NCBI RefSeq assembly: GCF_000590475.1
Contig: NZ_CP007441.1
Span: forward strand, 2,424,660 to 2,488,659
Origin: Stutzerimonas stutzeri
GTDB lineage: Bacteria > Pseudomonadota > Gammaproteobacteria > Pseudomonadales > Pseudomonadaceae
DNA length: 64,000 nt
Direction of reading: 5' to 3'
The translations under genes and the position numbers were made by a program. The notes under the pieces were generated by a model that was not told the origin of the DNA, made no database searches, and saw only the letters and a program-made list of their open reading frames with translations. This document shows positions 18,260-28,127 of this stretch, one piece after another (positions within the stretch are counted from its first letter, which is position 1; every line of letters begins with the position of its first letter).

Positions 18260-21200
18260 AGCGGATTTTCCAGTGCGGCGTCGGTACGAATACCGCGCCA
18301 GCTGTTGAAACGATGACGCGCACGGTCCAGGTAGAGATAGACCACCGGCGTCGTGTAGAGCGTGAGAATCTGGCTGAGCATCAAGCCGCCGATGATGGTC
18401 AGGCCCAGCGGCTGACGCATTTCGGCACCCTCGGCGCCGCCCATCAGCAATGGCAGCGCGCCAAGGATGGCAGCCATGGTCGTCATCAGAATCGGACGGA
18501 AGCGCAACAGGCAGGCCCGGCGGATCGATTCAGCCGGAGACATTCCCTCGTTACGCTCGAACTGCAGCGCCAGATCGATCATCAGAATGGCATTCTTTTT
18601 TACTACGCCGATCAGCAGGAACAGTCCAAGCAGGGAAATCAAGCTGAACTGCTCACGGGTGAGGATGATCGCCAGCAGTGCACCGACCCCGGCCGACGGC
18701 AGCGTCGACAGAATCGTCAATGGGTGGATGTAACTTTCATAGAGAATGCCAAGCACGATATACACCAGCAGGAGCGCACCAAGGATCATCAGCGGCTGCC
18801 CTTCCTGAGTGGACTTGAATATATCGCCGGTACCGCCCAGACGCCCTTGGACCTCGCTCGGCATGCCGATGGCGGCGACTGCGCGTTCAATGGCGCGCGT
18901 CGCCTGGTCGAGACTGACGTCGGGTGCCAGATCGAAATCGATATTCTCGGAAGCGAACTGCCCGTCATGACTGACGCTATCCTCTTCGAGGCTACGTTCG
19001 TATCGCGCGAAAGCCGCCAATGGCACGCGGCGACCGTCACTGGTGATCACCTGGATTTGCTCCAGCACTTCCGGGTGCTGGGCATAGCTCGGGTCGATTT
19101 CCATCACAACCTGATACTGGTTAAGCGACTCGTAGATGGTGGATATCTGGCGCTGGCTGAAGGCATTGTTCAGTAAGGTGGTGACCGTGCTCATGTCGAT
19201 GCCAAGCCGCTTGGCCGCGTCGCGATCGATTTTCAGGCTGATCTGCTGCGCACCCTCGCCTTCGTTGGCATCGATGCTGGTCAGTTCAGGCAAAGCCATC
19301 AGCGCTCGGGTCACCTGCGGCAGCCAGGTACGCAGGTCGGCCAGATCACTGGCCAACAGGTTGTAGGCGTACGCCGAACTGCTCTGCCGGCCTCCGCCAA
19401 ACTGCAGGTCCTGGTCAGCCATGAGGAACATGCGGCCGCCTGGCACTTTCGGCTGGTTCTCGCGAATGCGCTCGATCACTTTCTGAGCGGATATCTTGCG
19501 TTCCGCCAGAGGCTTGAGTCGAACGATCATGAAGGCATTGTTGATGCCACCCTGCCCGCCAATGAAGCCCGCCACGCTTTCCACGGCTGGATCGGCCAGC
19601 ACCGCTTTGCGGAAGACCTCCATCTTTGGCTGCATGACCTGAAACGACAGCCCGTCGTCGCCGCGTATGAAGCCGGTCAGTTGCCCAGTGTCCTGTTGGG
19701 GAAGAAAAGTTTTGGGAACCTCGATGTAGAGAAAGACATTGAGCCCAATGGTCGCCAATAGCGTGAACAGCGTAATGCGGTGATGTCGCAGCGCCCAACC
19801 CAGAGACCGGTCATAACGATGCAGAATCCATTGATGGGCGTCGTGACTCCAACGATGCAGGCGGCCATCGTGCTCGGGCTGATGAGGCTTCAGCCAACGA
19901 GCGCAGAGCATCGGCGTCAGCGTCAACGACACCAATAGCGACACGAGAATTGCAGCCGCCAGGGTGATGGAAAACTCGCGGAACAGCCGCTCGATGATGC
20001 CACCCATGAATAGAATCGAGACGAACACCACGACCAGCGACAGGTTCATCGAGAGCAGGGTGAACCCCACCTCACGGGTACCTATATAGGCAGCACGCAT
20101 CGGCGGAACACCTTCATCGATGTGCCGAGCGATGTTTTCCAGTACCACGATGGCATCGTCCACCACCAGGCCAGCGGCCAGGATCAACGCCATCAGCGAT
20201 AGCACGTTGAGGGAAAAGCCAAACAGGTACATCACCGCAAACGTGCCGACCAGCGATACCGGAACCGCCAACGCCGGTATCAGCGCAGTGCGCAGCCGGC
20301 CGAGAAAGAGAAACACCAGGACGATGACCAGACCCACCGCGATCAACAGGGTGCGCTCGGCCTCATGAAGCGTTGCGCGAATGACCGGGGACCGATCCAT
20401 CGCCACTGCCATGTTGACGCTGCCCGGGACGATGGCCTGCAAGGCAGGCAGCTCGTTGCGAATACCTTCGATGGTTTCGATGATATTGGCGCCCGCCTGG
20501 CGGTTGATGACCAGCAGTACGGCACGTTCGTTGTTGAAGAAACCGTCGTTGTAGCGGTCCTCTACACCGTCCCGAACATGGGCGACATCGCTCAGGCGCA
20601 GTGCCGCACCGTCCTGATAGCGAATGACCAGAGGCAAGTAGTCGGCCGCTTCGTGCAGCTGATCGTTGGCCTGCACCTGCCAATGCCGATCATCATCTTC
20701 GACCATGCCTTTGGGGCGACGCACATTGGCCGAGGCGATGGTCTGGCGAACCTCGTCGAGCGACACGCCGTATTGCTCCAGCTGCTGTGGCTGCAACTCG
20801 ACGCGCACCGCGGGCAGCGAACTGCCACCCACCTGTACCTCACCCACGCCGGGGACCTGCGACAGCTTCTGCGCCAGGATCGTTGAACCAATGTCGTAGA
20901 GTTGGCCCTTGTCCAGCACGTCCGAAGTCAGCGACAACACCATGATCGGTGCTTGCGCCGGGTTGACCTTGCGGTAGCTGGGCATGCTGCGCATCCCACT
21001 TGGCAACAGGTTGCGCGAGGCATTGATCGCCGCCTGAACATCTCTCGCGGCACCATTGATGTCGCGCTCAAGATCGAACTGGATGATGATCCGCGTCGAG
21101 CCCTGACTGCTCCGACTGCTCATCTGGCTAACACCCGCAATGCTGCCCAGCGAGCGTTCCAGAGGCGTAGCCACGCTCGATGCCATGATTTCCGGGCTCG

Positions 21201-21360
21201 CGCCTGGCAGGCTGGCCTGCACTGTAATGACCGGAAAATCCATGTTCGGCAAGGGCGACACCGGCAGCAGTCCGAAGCTGACCCCGCCCAATAGCAGGAT
21301 CGCCAGGCTCAGCAGCATGGTTGCAACCGGGCGTGCAATGAAAGGCGCGGAAAGGTTCAT
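18256..21360 (-). CDS. muxC: RND transporter subunit MuxC (MdtC-like)
   Basis: A 1034-residue RND transporter subunit that partners MuxB in a heterotrimeric pump of the MdtBC type. The start MNLSAPFIARPVATMLLS is typical, as are the TM4 acidic pair (AAGLVVDDAIVVLENIAR) and the closing MGGAEGAEMRQPLGLTIIGG segment. I placed the start at 21360 because it matches the family N-terminus; the frame is open to 21420 but the extra 20 residues are unlike any RND protein. Unlike the tightly overlapping muxA/muxB and muxC/opmB, it is separated from muxB by about 180 bases that hold short tandem repeats, and its ribosome site is weak. Confidence 0.92.
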   Translation of the reverse strand: MNLSAPFIARPVATMLLSLAILLLGGVSFGLLPVSPLPNMDFPVITVQASLPGASPEIMASSVATPLERSLGSIAGVSQMSSRSSQGSTRIIIQFDLERDINGAARDVQAAINASRNLLPSGMRSMPSYRKVNPAQAPIMVLSLTSDVLDKGQLYDIGSTILAQKLSQVPGVGEVQVGGSSLPAVRVELQPQQLEQYGVSLDEVRQTIASANVRRPKGMVEDDDRHWQVQANDQLHEAADYLPLVIRYQDGAALRLSDVAHVRDGVEDRYNDGFFNNERAVLLVINRQAGANIIETIEGIRNELPALQAIVPGSVNMAVAMDRSPVIRATLHEAERTLLIAVGLVIVLVFLFLGRLRTALIPALAVPVSLVGTFAVMYLFGFSLNVLSLMALILAAGLVVDDAIVVLENIARHIDEGVPPMRAAYIGTREVGFTLLSMNLSLVVVFVSILFMGGIIERLFREFSITLAAAILVSLLVSLTLTPMLCARWLKPHQPEHDGRLHRWSHDAHQWILHRYDRSLGWALRHHRITLFTLLATIGLNVFLYIEVPKTFLPQQDTGQLTGFIRGDDGLSFQVMQPKMEVFRKAVLADPAVESVAGFIGGQGGINNAFMIVRLKPLAERKISAQKVIERIRENQPKVPGGRMFLMADQDLQFGGGRQSSSAYAYNLLASDLADLRTWLPQVTRALMALPELTSIDANEGEGAQQISLKIDRDAAKRLGIDMSTVTTLLNNAFSQRQISTIYESLNQYQVVMEIDPSYAQHPEVLEQIQVITSDGRRVPLAAFARYERSLEEDSVSHDGQFASENIDFDLAPDVSLDQATRAIERAVAAIGMPSEVQGRLGGTGDIFKSTQEGQPLMILGALLLVYIVLGILYESYIHPLTILSTLPSAGVGALLAIILTREQFSLISLLGLFLLIGVVKKNAILMIDLALQFERNEGMSPAESIRRACLLRFRPILMTTMAAILGALPLLMGGAEGAEMRQPLGLTIIGGLMLSQILTLYTTPVVYLYLDRARHRFNSWRGIRTDAALENPL

Positions 21361-21507
21361 AGCCGAAAGCCGGTAGCGCGCTTGAAGCCGGAAGCCGCAA
21401 ACCGGAAGCGAAAGGGGCAATTCGCTGCAATGCCTGCGTTCGGCAGAGCAGCATGGTTCCCCGATTCAGCCGATATGCGGTTCTCTTCAGCATGCGCCGA
21501 GTGCTCT

Positions 21508-21535
21508 GCTTCGAGCTTCGAGCTTCGAGCTTCCA
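21508..21535. repeat. Four tandem 7-base repeats between muxB and muxC
   Basis: GCTTCGA is repeated three times and followed by GCTTCCA (21508-21535). The rest of the 184-base spacer (21361-21544) has further GAAGCC/AAGCCGG-like words. It interrupts an operon whose other junctions overlap, so it looks like a later insertion or expansion. Confidence 0.75.
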
Positions 21536-21544
21536 ACTCAGTTC

Positions 21545-24500
21545 TCATACCTGAGCCTCCTGCCGAATAGCATCCTTACGGGCAAACCGCTGACCGAGCC
21601 GGTCAAAAAACAGATAGATCACTGGCGTGGTGAACAGGGTCAGCAACTGGCTGACCAGCAGCCCGCCAACCAGCACCAGCCCCAGCGGCTGGCGCAGTTC
21701 TGCACCTGAACCTGAGGCCAGCATCAGCGGTACTGCACCGAACAGCGCAGCCAGGGTCGTCATCAGGATCGGACGGAAGCGCAGCAACGCCGCTCGGTAA
21801 ATGGCATCGCGCGGACTCATGCCTTGCTGGCGTTCAGCCTCTAGAGCGAAGTCGATCATCATGATCGCGTTCTTTTTGACGATACCGATCAGCAAAATGA
21901 TGCCGATGATGGCGATCAATCCCAGGTCATTACCGGTCAGCAGCAGCGCGAGCAAGGCGCCGACCGCCGCCGACGGCAACGTCGAGAGAATGGTGATCGG
22001 ATGAATATAGCTTTCGTAAAGCACGCCGAGCACGATGTACATCGTCACGACTGCCGCCAGGATCAGCAACAAGGTGCTCGACAGCGATGCGCGGAACGCC
22101 TCGGCGGCGCCCTGGAACCGGCTCTGGATACCGGCCGGCATTCCAATCGCTGTCTGGACGCCTTCGATGACATCCACCGCTTCGCCGAGCGACACCCCTT
22201 CGGCCAGGTTGAATGACAGCGTCACCGCCGGAAACTGACCAATGTGGTTGATCAACAGCGGTGCATTTCGCTGTTCAAGCGTCGCCAGACTCGACAACCG
22301 CACCGGTGTGCCACCCTCACTCTGCACGAACAGCTGCTCCAGCGCCTGTGCGCCGAGGCGGTTCCCCGCTTCGGCTTCCAGCACGACGCGGTATTGGCTG
22401 GCTTGGGTGAAAATGGTCGAGATTTGCCGTTGGCCGAATGCGTCGTATAGCGCATCGGTGATCGCCGAGATCTGAATGCCCAACCGTGCCGCCGCGTCAC
22501 GGTCGATATCCAGATAGATCTGAAGTCCATTACTTTGCAGATCGCTGGCGATGTCGGTCAGTTCCGGACGCTCGCGCAATGCCGCAACCAGGCGTGGAGT
22601 CCACTCTTGCAACAGTTCGCCATCCGGTGACTCGAGGCTGAATTGGAATTGCGTCCGACTGACCCGGTCCTCAATGGAGAGGTCCTGAACCGGCTGCATG
22701 TACAACTCGATCCCGGGCAGTTTCGCCAATTCCGGACGTAATCGATCGATGACCTGACTCGCCGTGACGTCCCGCTCAGCATGAGGCTTCAGGTTGATCA
22801 GCACGCGCCCGCTGTTGAGCGTCACGTTGTCGCCATCGACGCCGATATAGGATGACAGGCTGGCAACTGCCGGATCAGCGAGTATCACCCGGGACAGCGA
22901 TTGCTGCCGCTCACTCATCGCCTGGAACGAAATGGATTGAGGCGCCTCGCTGATGCCTTGGATTACGCCGGTATCCTGCACCGGGAAGAAGCCTTTCGGC
23001 ACGGCCAGGTACAGCACGACCGTCAATCCCAGAGTCACGACGGCCACCAGCAAGGTCAGCGCCTGGTGCCCCAGCACCCAGGTCAGCCAGCGGGCGTAGC
23101 CACCGATGAGCCGCTCAACCCAGTCCGGCTCGGATTTTTCCGCTGCGGCAGGCTTGAGCAACTTGGCGCACATCATCGGAGTAAGGGTCAGGGATACCAC
23201 CAGCGAGATCAGGATGGCGACCGCCAAGGTGATCGCAAATTCGCGGAACAGTCGCCCTACTACGTCCTGCATGAACAGCAGTGGAATCAGCACGGCGATC
23301 AGCGACAGCGTCAGCGAGATCAAAGTGAAACCGATTTGTCTGGCACCTTTGAGCGCTGCCTGGAGCGGCGTCTCACCCTCCTCCACATGGCGGGCAATGT
23401 TCTCAAGCATGACGATGGCATCGTCGACCACGAAGCCAGTCGCAATAGTCAGCGCCATCAATGTCAGGTTGTTCAGGGAAAACCCGGCCAGATGCATTAC
23501 CGCAAAGGTGCCGATAAGCGACAGTGGCACGGCGATGGAGGGAATGATCGTTGCTGACAATCGCTTGAGGAAAACGAAGGTGACCATCACCACGAGAAAT
23601 GTCGCCAGCAGCAGCTCATGCTGCACATCGGTGATGGCGGCCCGAATGGTCTGCGTGCGGTCGGTGAGCACCACCACATCGAGGCCGGCGGGCATGCTGG
23701 CGGTGACTTCGGGCAGCAGCGCCTTGATGCGCTCCACCACCTCGATCACGTTGGCGCCGGGCTGGCGCTGGATATTCAGCAGCACGGCCTGGCTGTGATT
23801 GGCCCAGGCGGCGAGGCGTTCGTTCTCGGCACCATCGATGATGTCGGCGACATCCTTCAAGCGCAACGTTGCCCCTTCCTCATAGGCCAAAATGAGATTC
23901 GCGTATTCCTCGGGTGTTTTCAGCTGATCGTTGGCATCGAGCATCGATACGCGTGTCGGGCCGTCGAAATTGCCTTTGGGCTGGTTGACGTTGGAGCTGG
24001 TCACCAACGTACGTACGTCTGCGAGTGACAACCCGTAGGACGCCAGTGCCTCCGGGTTCACGCGGATGCGTACCGCAGGCCGCTGACCCCCGGCGATGCT
24101 GACCATGCCCACGCCACTGATCTGCGCCAGTTTCTGCGCCATGCGCGTATCGACCAGGTCATGAAGCTCCGGCAGCGCGAGACTTTCAGAGGTTATAGCG
24201 AGGGTCATCACCGGTGTGTCCGCCGGGTTGACCTTGTTGTACACAGGCGGCGCAGGGAGGTCGTTCGGTAGCAGATTGCTTCCGGCATTGATGGCCGCCT
24301 GGACTTCCTGCTCGGCCACATCCAATTCGACTTCAAGCGAGAAACGCAGGGTGATCACCGAAGCGCCACCCGAGCTGGTCGAGGACATCTGGGTCAGCCC
24401 CGGCATCTGCCCGAACTGCCGCTCAAGCGGAGCGGTTACCGCGCTCGTCATGACTTCCGGGCTGGCGCCGGGGTACAGCGTCATGACCCGAATGGTCGGG

Positions 24501-24625
24501 TAATCCACCTGAGGCAACGCGGAAACCGGCAACATGCGGTAGGCAATCAGGCCGGCCAGCAAGATCGCAATCATCGTCAGGGTGGTCGCCACCGGCCGAA
24601 GAATGAACAACCGCGACATGTTCAT
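21545..24625 (-). CDS. muxB: RND transporter subunit MuxB (MdtB-like)
   Basis: A 1026-residue RND transporter subunit, with MNMSRLFILRPVATTLTM at the N-terminus, the TM4 motif ATGFVVDDAIVMLENIARH, and the LASGSGAELRQPLGLVLVGG segment near the end. In E. coli MdtBC and Pseudomonas MuxBC the two transporters differ and assemble as a B2C trimer; in MdtBC the second subunit is thought to bind substrate while the first drives proton flow. The ATG at 24625 overlaps the muxA stop (ATGA), indicating translational coupling. Both acidic TM4 residues are intact in MuxB and in MuxC. Confidence 0.92.
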   Translation of the reverse strand: MNMSRLFILRPVATTLTMIAILLAGLIAYRMLPVSALPQVDYPTIRVMTLYPGASPEVMTSAVTAPLERQFGQMPGLTQMSSTSSGGASVITLRFSLEVELDVAEQEVQAAINAGSNLLPNDLPAPPVYNKVNPADTPVMTLAITSESLALPELHDLVDTRMAQKLAQISGVGMVSIAGGQRPAVRIRVNPEALASYGLSLADVRTLVTSSNVNQPKGNFDGPTRVSMLDANDQLKTPEEYANLILAYEEGATLRLKDVADIIDGAENERLAAWANHSQAVLLNIQRQPGANVIEVVERIKALLPEVTASMPAGLDVVVLTDRTQTIRAAITDVQHELLLATFLVVMVTFVFLKRLSATIIPSIAVPLSLIGTFAVMHLAGFSLNNLTLMALTIATGFVVDDAIVMLENIARHVEEGETPLQAALKGARQIGFTLISLTLSLIAVLIPLLFMQDVVGRLFREFAITLAVAILISLVVSLTLTPMMCAKLLKPAAAEKSEPDWVERLIGGYARWLTWVLGHQALTLLVAVVTLGLTVVLYLAVPKGFFPVQDTGVIQGISEAPQSISFQAMSERQQSLSRVILADPAVASLSSYIGVDGDNVTLNSGRVLINLKPHAERDVTASQVIDRLRPELAKLPGIELYMQPVQDLSIEDRVSRTQFQFSLESPDGELLQEWTPRLVAALRERPELTDIASDLQSNGLQIYLDIDRDAAARLGIQISAITDALYDAFGQRQISTIFTQASQYRVVLEAEAGNRLGAQALEQLFVQSEGGTPVRLSSLATLEQRNAPLLINHIGQFPAVTLSFNLAEGVSLGEAVDVIEGVQTAIGMPAGIQSRFQGAAEAFRASLSSTLLLILAAVVTMYIVLGVLYESYIHPITILSTLPSAAVGALLALLLTGNDLGLIAIIGIILLIGIVKKNAIMMIDFALEAERQQGMSPRDAIYRAALLRFRPILMTTLAALFGAVPLMLASGSGAELRQPLGLVLVGGLLVSQLLTLFTTPVIYLFFDRLGQRFARKDAIRQEAQV

Positions 24626-25866
24626 CGCGCTGGGCGTCCCTTGGCGCTGGGGGTATCGACCTTCGGATTCTCGGCGGCCTCTTCGGCGAGTTTCTGGCGA
24701 TCCACCACCTCGACTTCGCTGCCATCACGCAAACGATCGGTGCCCTCCATGACGATTCGCTCGCCAACACTCAGCCCCTTGGTGATGACCGTCTTCTCGC
24801 CATTGCTCGGTCCCACTTCAAGGACACGCAACTCCACCTTCGAATCCTCGCCCACGATATATGCGTAATTGCCGCGCGAGCCGAACTGCAACGCCGCTGA
24901 AGGAATCAGGATGGCGTCTTCAAGAGTTTCCACACGTAGACGGATATTGACGAACTGGTTGGGTATCAGCAGCTCCGCTTCGTTATCGAAGCGTGCCTTC
25001 ATTTTCAGCGTGCCGGTTGTCGCGTCGATCAGGTTGTCGAGGCTTTCGAGTACGCCTTCGCCGAAGAGCACCCGCTCGCCACGATCCCAAGCCTGCACCG
25101 ACAGTTCGTCGCCGCGACGAAAACGTGAGATGACCGGCGGCAGGTCGCTTTCAGGCAGGGTGAAACTGATCGCCATGGGCTGGGTCTGGGTGATGACCAC
25201 CAGCGGTGTCGTGTCGTTCGCCGCGACCAGGTTGCCTTGATCCAGCTGACGAAGGCCGACACGCCCATCGATTGGCGCGCGAATCTGAGTGAATTTCAGG
25301 TTCAGCTTGGCCTCGTTGACCGCTGCCTGGTTCGCGGCCAGCGTTCCCTGGTATTGGTTGACCAGCGCCTGCTGGGTGTCCAGGGTCTGCTTGGCGATAC
25401 TGTCGTCGGCGAACAAGCCCTGATATCGCTTGAGATCCACCTGTGCATTCTGGAGCAGCGCGCGGTTCTGCTGGAGCGTCCCTTCAGCCTGCTGTAGCGC
25501 GACCTCGTATGGGCGAGGATCGATCACGGCCAACAGATCACCCGCCTGGACCCGCTGACCTTCTTCGAAGCGCACCTCGACCAACTCTCCGGCCACACGG
25601 CTGCGGACGTTTACCGTATTGAGCGGCGTTACGGTGCCCAGCGCTTTGGTATAGACCTCGAAGACGCCTTGCTCAACCGTGGCCACCCGCACCGGCGTCG
25701 GACCACCGAACGCGCCGAACGCCGGGCGACCGCCCCGCTGCTGTTGCGGTTTTTCGGCTGCAGTGGGCCACAGCCACCACAGCAGCAGCGCGATCGCTAC
25801 GATCACTCCACCAATGATCAGCCAGCGCCGCACGGAGCCGGCAGAAGAAGTGTTTGCATCGGACAT
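24622..25866 (-). CDS. muxA: RND periplasmic adaptor MuxA (MdtA-like)
   Basis: A 414-residue membrane-fusion protein with an uncleaved N-terminal membrane anchor (RRWLIIGGVIVAIALLLWW) rather than a lipobox. The lipoyl-like halves (NTVNVRSRVAGELVEVRFEE and KFTQIRAPIDGRVGLRQLDQ) flank a helical hairpin. First gene of muxABC-opmB. The frame extends to 25923, but the ATG at 25866 (MSDANTSS) gives the family N-terminus. The upstream 282 bases are shared with the divergent MurJ-like gene and would hold both promoters. No dedicated regulator gene is adjacent. Confidence 0.9.
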   Translation of the reverse strand: MSDANTSSAGSVRRWLIIGGVIVAIALLLWWLWPTAAEKPQQQRGGRPAFGAFGGPTPVRVATVEQGVFEVYTKALGTVTPLNTVNVRSRVAGELVEVRFEEGQRVQAGDLLAVIDPRPYEVALQQAEGTLQQNRALLQNAQVDLKRYQGLFADDSIAKQTLDTQQALVNQYQGTLAANQAAVNEAKLNLKFTQIRAPIDGRVGLRQLDQGNLVAANDTTPLVVITQTQPMAISFTLPESDLPPVISRFRRGDELSVQAWDRGERVLFGEGVLESLDNLIDATTGTLKMKARFDNEAELLIPNQFVNIRLRVETLEDAILIPSAALQFGSRGNYAYIVGEDSKVELRVLEVGPSNGEKTVITKGLSVGERIVMEGTDRLRDGSEVEVVDRQKLAEEAAENPKVDTPSAKGRPAR

Positions 25867-26148
25867 GAACTGGGTTCGCCTGAAAATGAGCGTGAACCAT
25901 AAGCAGTCGCGCTCCGCTCGCAAAGGGGATTTACGGCATTTTTACGTATCCGGGCTTGTCTCGACCAAAACAGATCGCAAAACCTGGCATCACGGCCCAG
26001 GAACCATGCTTGAGCCTTCCAGTCTATGTATCGTTCGTCGGTCACCTGGCGAAGCTGCTATCAGGAACTGCCACTGGCAATCCATCCTTCCGCTCGACAT
26101 GCCGCTATTCACCAGGCCACCCGATCATGGCCTGCACAGGATCAAGGA

Positions 26149-27615
26149 ATGAACGCATCACTGGTTATCCTGGCGCTGACTGTCGCCAGCTTTCTCCTCG
26201 GTTTTCTACGCGACCTGTTCATTGCCAAGGCCTTCGGCCTGAGCTGGGAAGCGGACCTTATTTTCGTCGCATTGATCCTGCCGATGTTCTTCGAGAACTT
26301 CCTCGGCCTCGCCCTGCGCGATGCGATGATTCCGTACCTGCAAAAGTTGCGCAGCCAGTCCGAAGCCCTGTTCGAGACCGTCAGCCGCTGGCTTTACTGG
26401 CGGGTGATGCTCATGGGTGCGGCGGTCAGCGCCGTGGCCGTTGTTGGCAGCTACTGGATTCTCAACCTGCTTGCGCCCGGCTGGACCGACGCTCAGGTCG
26501 CGTCCGGCCAGATCGTGTTCTGCGTCGGCGCCGCGCTCATCGCGGTTCAGGCGGTCCTGTATTGCCAGGGCGCACTGCTCAACATGGATGAGGTATTCAT
26601 CCTGCCGATGACGCGCACCGTGCTGCTCAACGCCGGCGCGATCGTCGGGATTCTGTTGTTCCAGCCCACCGGCATGGTGATCTTTATCGGCATGCTGCTG
26701 CCCCAACTGATGCTGATTGTGGTGCAGCACCGGCGCATCGCCTATCTGCGCGGGGACAAGAGCGTCGAGACGAAGGGGCACGCGGGCGGCTTCGGCCTCG
26801 CGTTCGCGCCGGTTCTGCTGGCCGCCGGGGCGCAACAGGGTTGCATTCTTGCCGAGCGCATGTTCGCTTCCTTTCTGGATGAGGGCAGCATCACCATGCT
26901 GTCCTTTGCGTTCCGCATCGTCACCATTCCGCTCACGCTCTACGCGCTGTCGGTGTTGTCGGTGCTCTTCCCACGCTTCGTCTCGAGCTGGAACGACGAC
27001 GATCTCAGCGGTCACGCCGCAGTGATCCGCAAGGGCCTGCTGGCCACGCTGCTGTTCCTGGTGCCGGCCGCCGTCGTGCTCTGCTCCTTCCCACAAACCG
27101 TAGTAGCAATCCTGCTTGAACGAGGCCAATTCGGTGCACCGCAAACCGATGCCACGGCTTCGCTGGTGGTCCTGTATGCCCTGGGCCTTCCTGCGATGGG
27201 ATTGGCTCTGCTCTGGGGACGCGCACTCCTGGCCCAGCATCAGTCACGGTTGTTTCTCGTGATCACGCTGGTCAGCTCTGCGCTGACGATCGGCCTCGAC
27301 GCGCTGCTTTATGGTCCATACGGTGCCGAAGGCCTGGCGTTTGCCTTCTCCTGCGGCGCTGCGGTGCAGGCATTGTTCATGGGGCTGTACGTCTATCGTG
27401 CGTCGCCTACAGGTCTGGCACCGGGTGTTCTGCTGCGCTGGATCGCCACAGCCGCGGCAGTCGCCACTGCCCTGCACTGGCTGCCCACACCGCACGGCCT
27501 GATCCAGCTATGCCTATATATCGCGCTGGTACTTTGTGCCTTTGCCGTCGGCGTAGTGCTGCTGGGTGAGCGGGACCTGTTCAAGCCGGCCTATTGGTCG
27601 ATGAAGAAGGCCTAA
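26149..27615 (+). CDS. MurJ/MviN-family lipid II or polysaccharide-unit flippase
   Basis: A 488-residue polytopic membrane protein of the MOP exporter superfamily, with about 14 hydrophobic segments and the family opening ASLVILALTVASFLLGFLRDLFIAKAFG. MurJ flips lipid II; relatives linked to exopolysaccharide clusters flip other undecaprenyl-linked units. This copy is not next to mur or capsule genes, and it lacks the rpsT/ribF neighbours of housekeeping murJ, so it is more likely an accessory paralogue. The ATG at 26149 has AAGGA almost touching it, so ribosome-site spacing is unusual; the frame is open upstream to 26026 without a convincing alternative. Confidence 0.8.
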   Translation: MNASLVILALTVASFLLGFLRDLFIAKAFGLSWEADLIFVALILPMFFENFLGLALRDAMIPYLQKLRSQSEALFETVSRWLYWRVMLMGAAVSAVAVVGSYWILNLLAPGWTDAQVASGQIVFCVGAALIAVQAVLYCQGALLNMDEVFILPMTRTVLLNAGAIVGILLFQPTGMVIFIGMLLPQLMLIVVQHRRIAYLRGDKSVETKGHAGGFGLAFAPVLLAAGAQQGCILAERMFASFLDEGSITMLSFAFRIVTIPLTLYALSVLSVLFPRFVSSWNDDDLSGHAAVIRKGLLATLLFLVPAAVVLCSFPQTVVAILLERGQFGAPQTDATASLVVLYALGLPAMGLALLWGRALLAQHQSRLFLVITLVSSALTIGLDALLYGPYGAEGLAFAFSCGAAVQALFMGLYVYRASPTGLAPGVLLRWIATAAAVATALHWLPTPHGLIQLCLYIALVLCAFAVGVVLLGERDLFKPAYWSMKKA

Positions 27616-27662
27616 CGGCTCGATCCGCGAACCCGGAGCGCGTTTCTCGCTGACATCTGTTT

Positions 27663-27702
27663 GTCTGTGGACACGATAAGTGCTACTTTTGTGTCTACAG
27701 AG
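27663..27702. promoter_or_regulatory. Inverted-repeat operator upstream of the RES/Xre pair
   Basis: GTCTGTGGACAC (27663-27674) and GTGTCTACAGAG (27691-27702) are inverted copies (10 of 12 bases) separated by 16 bases. Each arm holds its own small palindrome, TGTGGACA and TGTCTACA (TGTnnACA). They lie 21-60 bases before the antitoxin start, where an autoregulating antitoxin would bind. Confidence 0.55.
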
Positions 27703-27722
27703 TCAAAACAGGCGCATCAGCT

Positions 27723-28127
27723 ATGCCAGCAATTCTCCAAGCACAGGCATTCTCGAAGGATCAATGCGCAACGGGCCTGAGGGCAGCGGTAACTATCCTC
27801 GATAAGTGGCAGGCAACTACTGAACAGGCTTGCAACATCCTGCGAATATCGCGCAGCACGCATGCGCGCGCCAAGTTGGGTGACGCGAACTGGTCTGTAA
27901 GTCTTGACCCGGACCAGATGCAACGCATCAGTTTCGTTTTAAATATTCATGCGGCTCTAAGGCTGCTGTTCGACAACCCGGACAACGTGTACGGCTTCCC
28001 TGCGATGCCCAACCACAACGAATTCTTCAATGGCCGATCTCCGCTCGAGGTCATGTCCCAGGGCGACATGATTTCCCTGTACGAATCATTTCGGCGCATC
28101 GATAGCTTACGGGGCGCCCAGTGGTAG
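27723..28127 (+). CDS. Xre/MbcA/ParS-type antitoxin (DUF2384)
   Basis: A 134-residue protein with an N-terminal helix-turn-helix-like half (AAVTILDKWQATTEQACNILRISRSTHARAK) and a C-terminal DUF2384 toxin-binding half ending in NGRSPLEVMSQGDMISLYESFRRID. This is the antitoxin of the RES/Xre type II family: it binds the active site of the partner toxin and represses its own operon. The next gene overlaps it by seven bases, a normal sign of coupled toxin-antitoxin translation. A paired inverted repeat just upstream is a likely operator. Confidence 0.88.
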   Translation: MPAILQAQAFSKDQCATGLRAAVTILDKWQATTEQACNILRISRSTHARAKLGDANWSVSLDPDQMQRISFVLNIHAALRLLFDNPDNVYGFPAMPNHNEFFNGRSPLEVMSQGDMISLYESFRRIDSLRGAQW

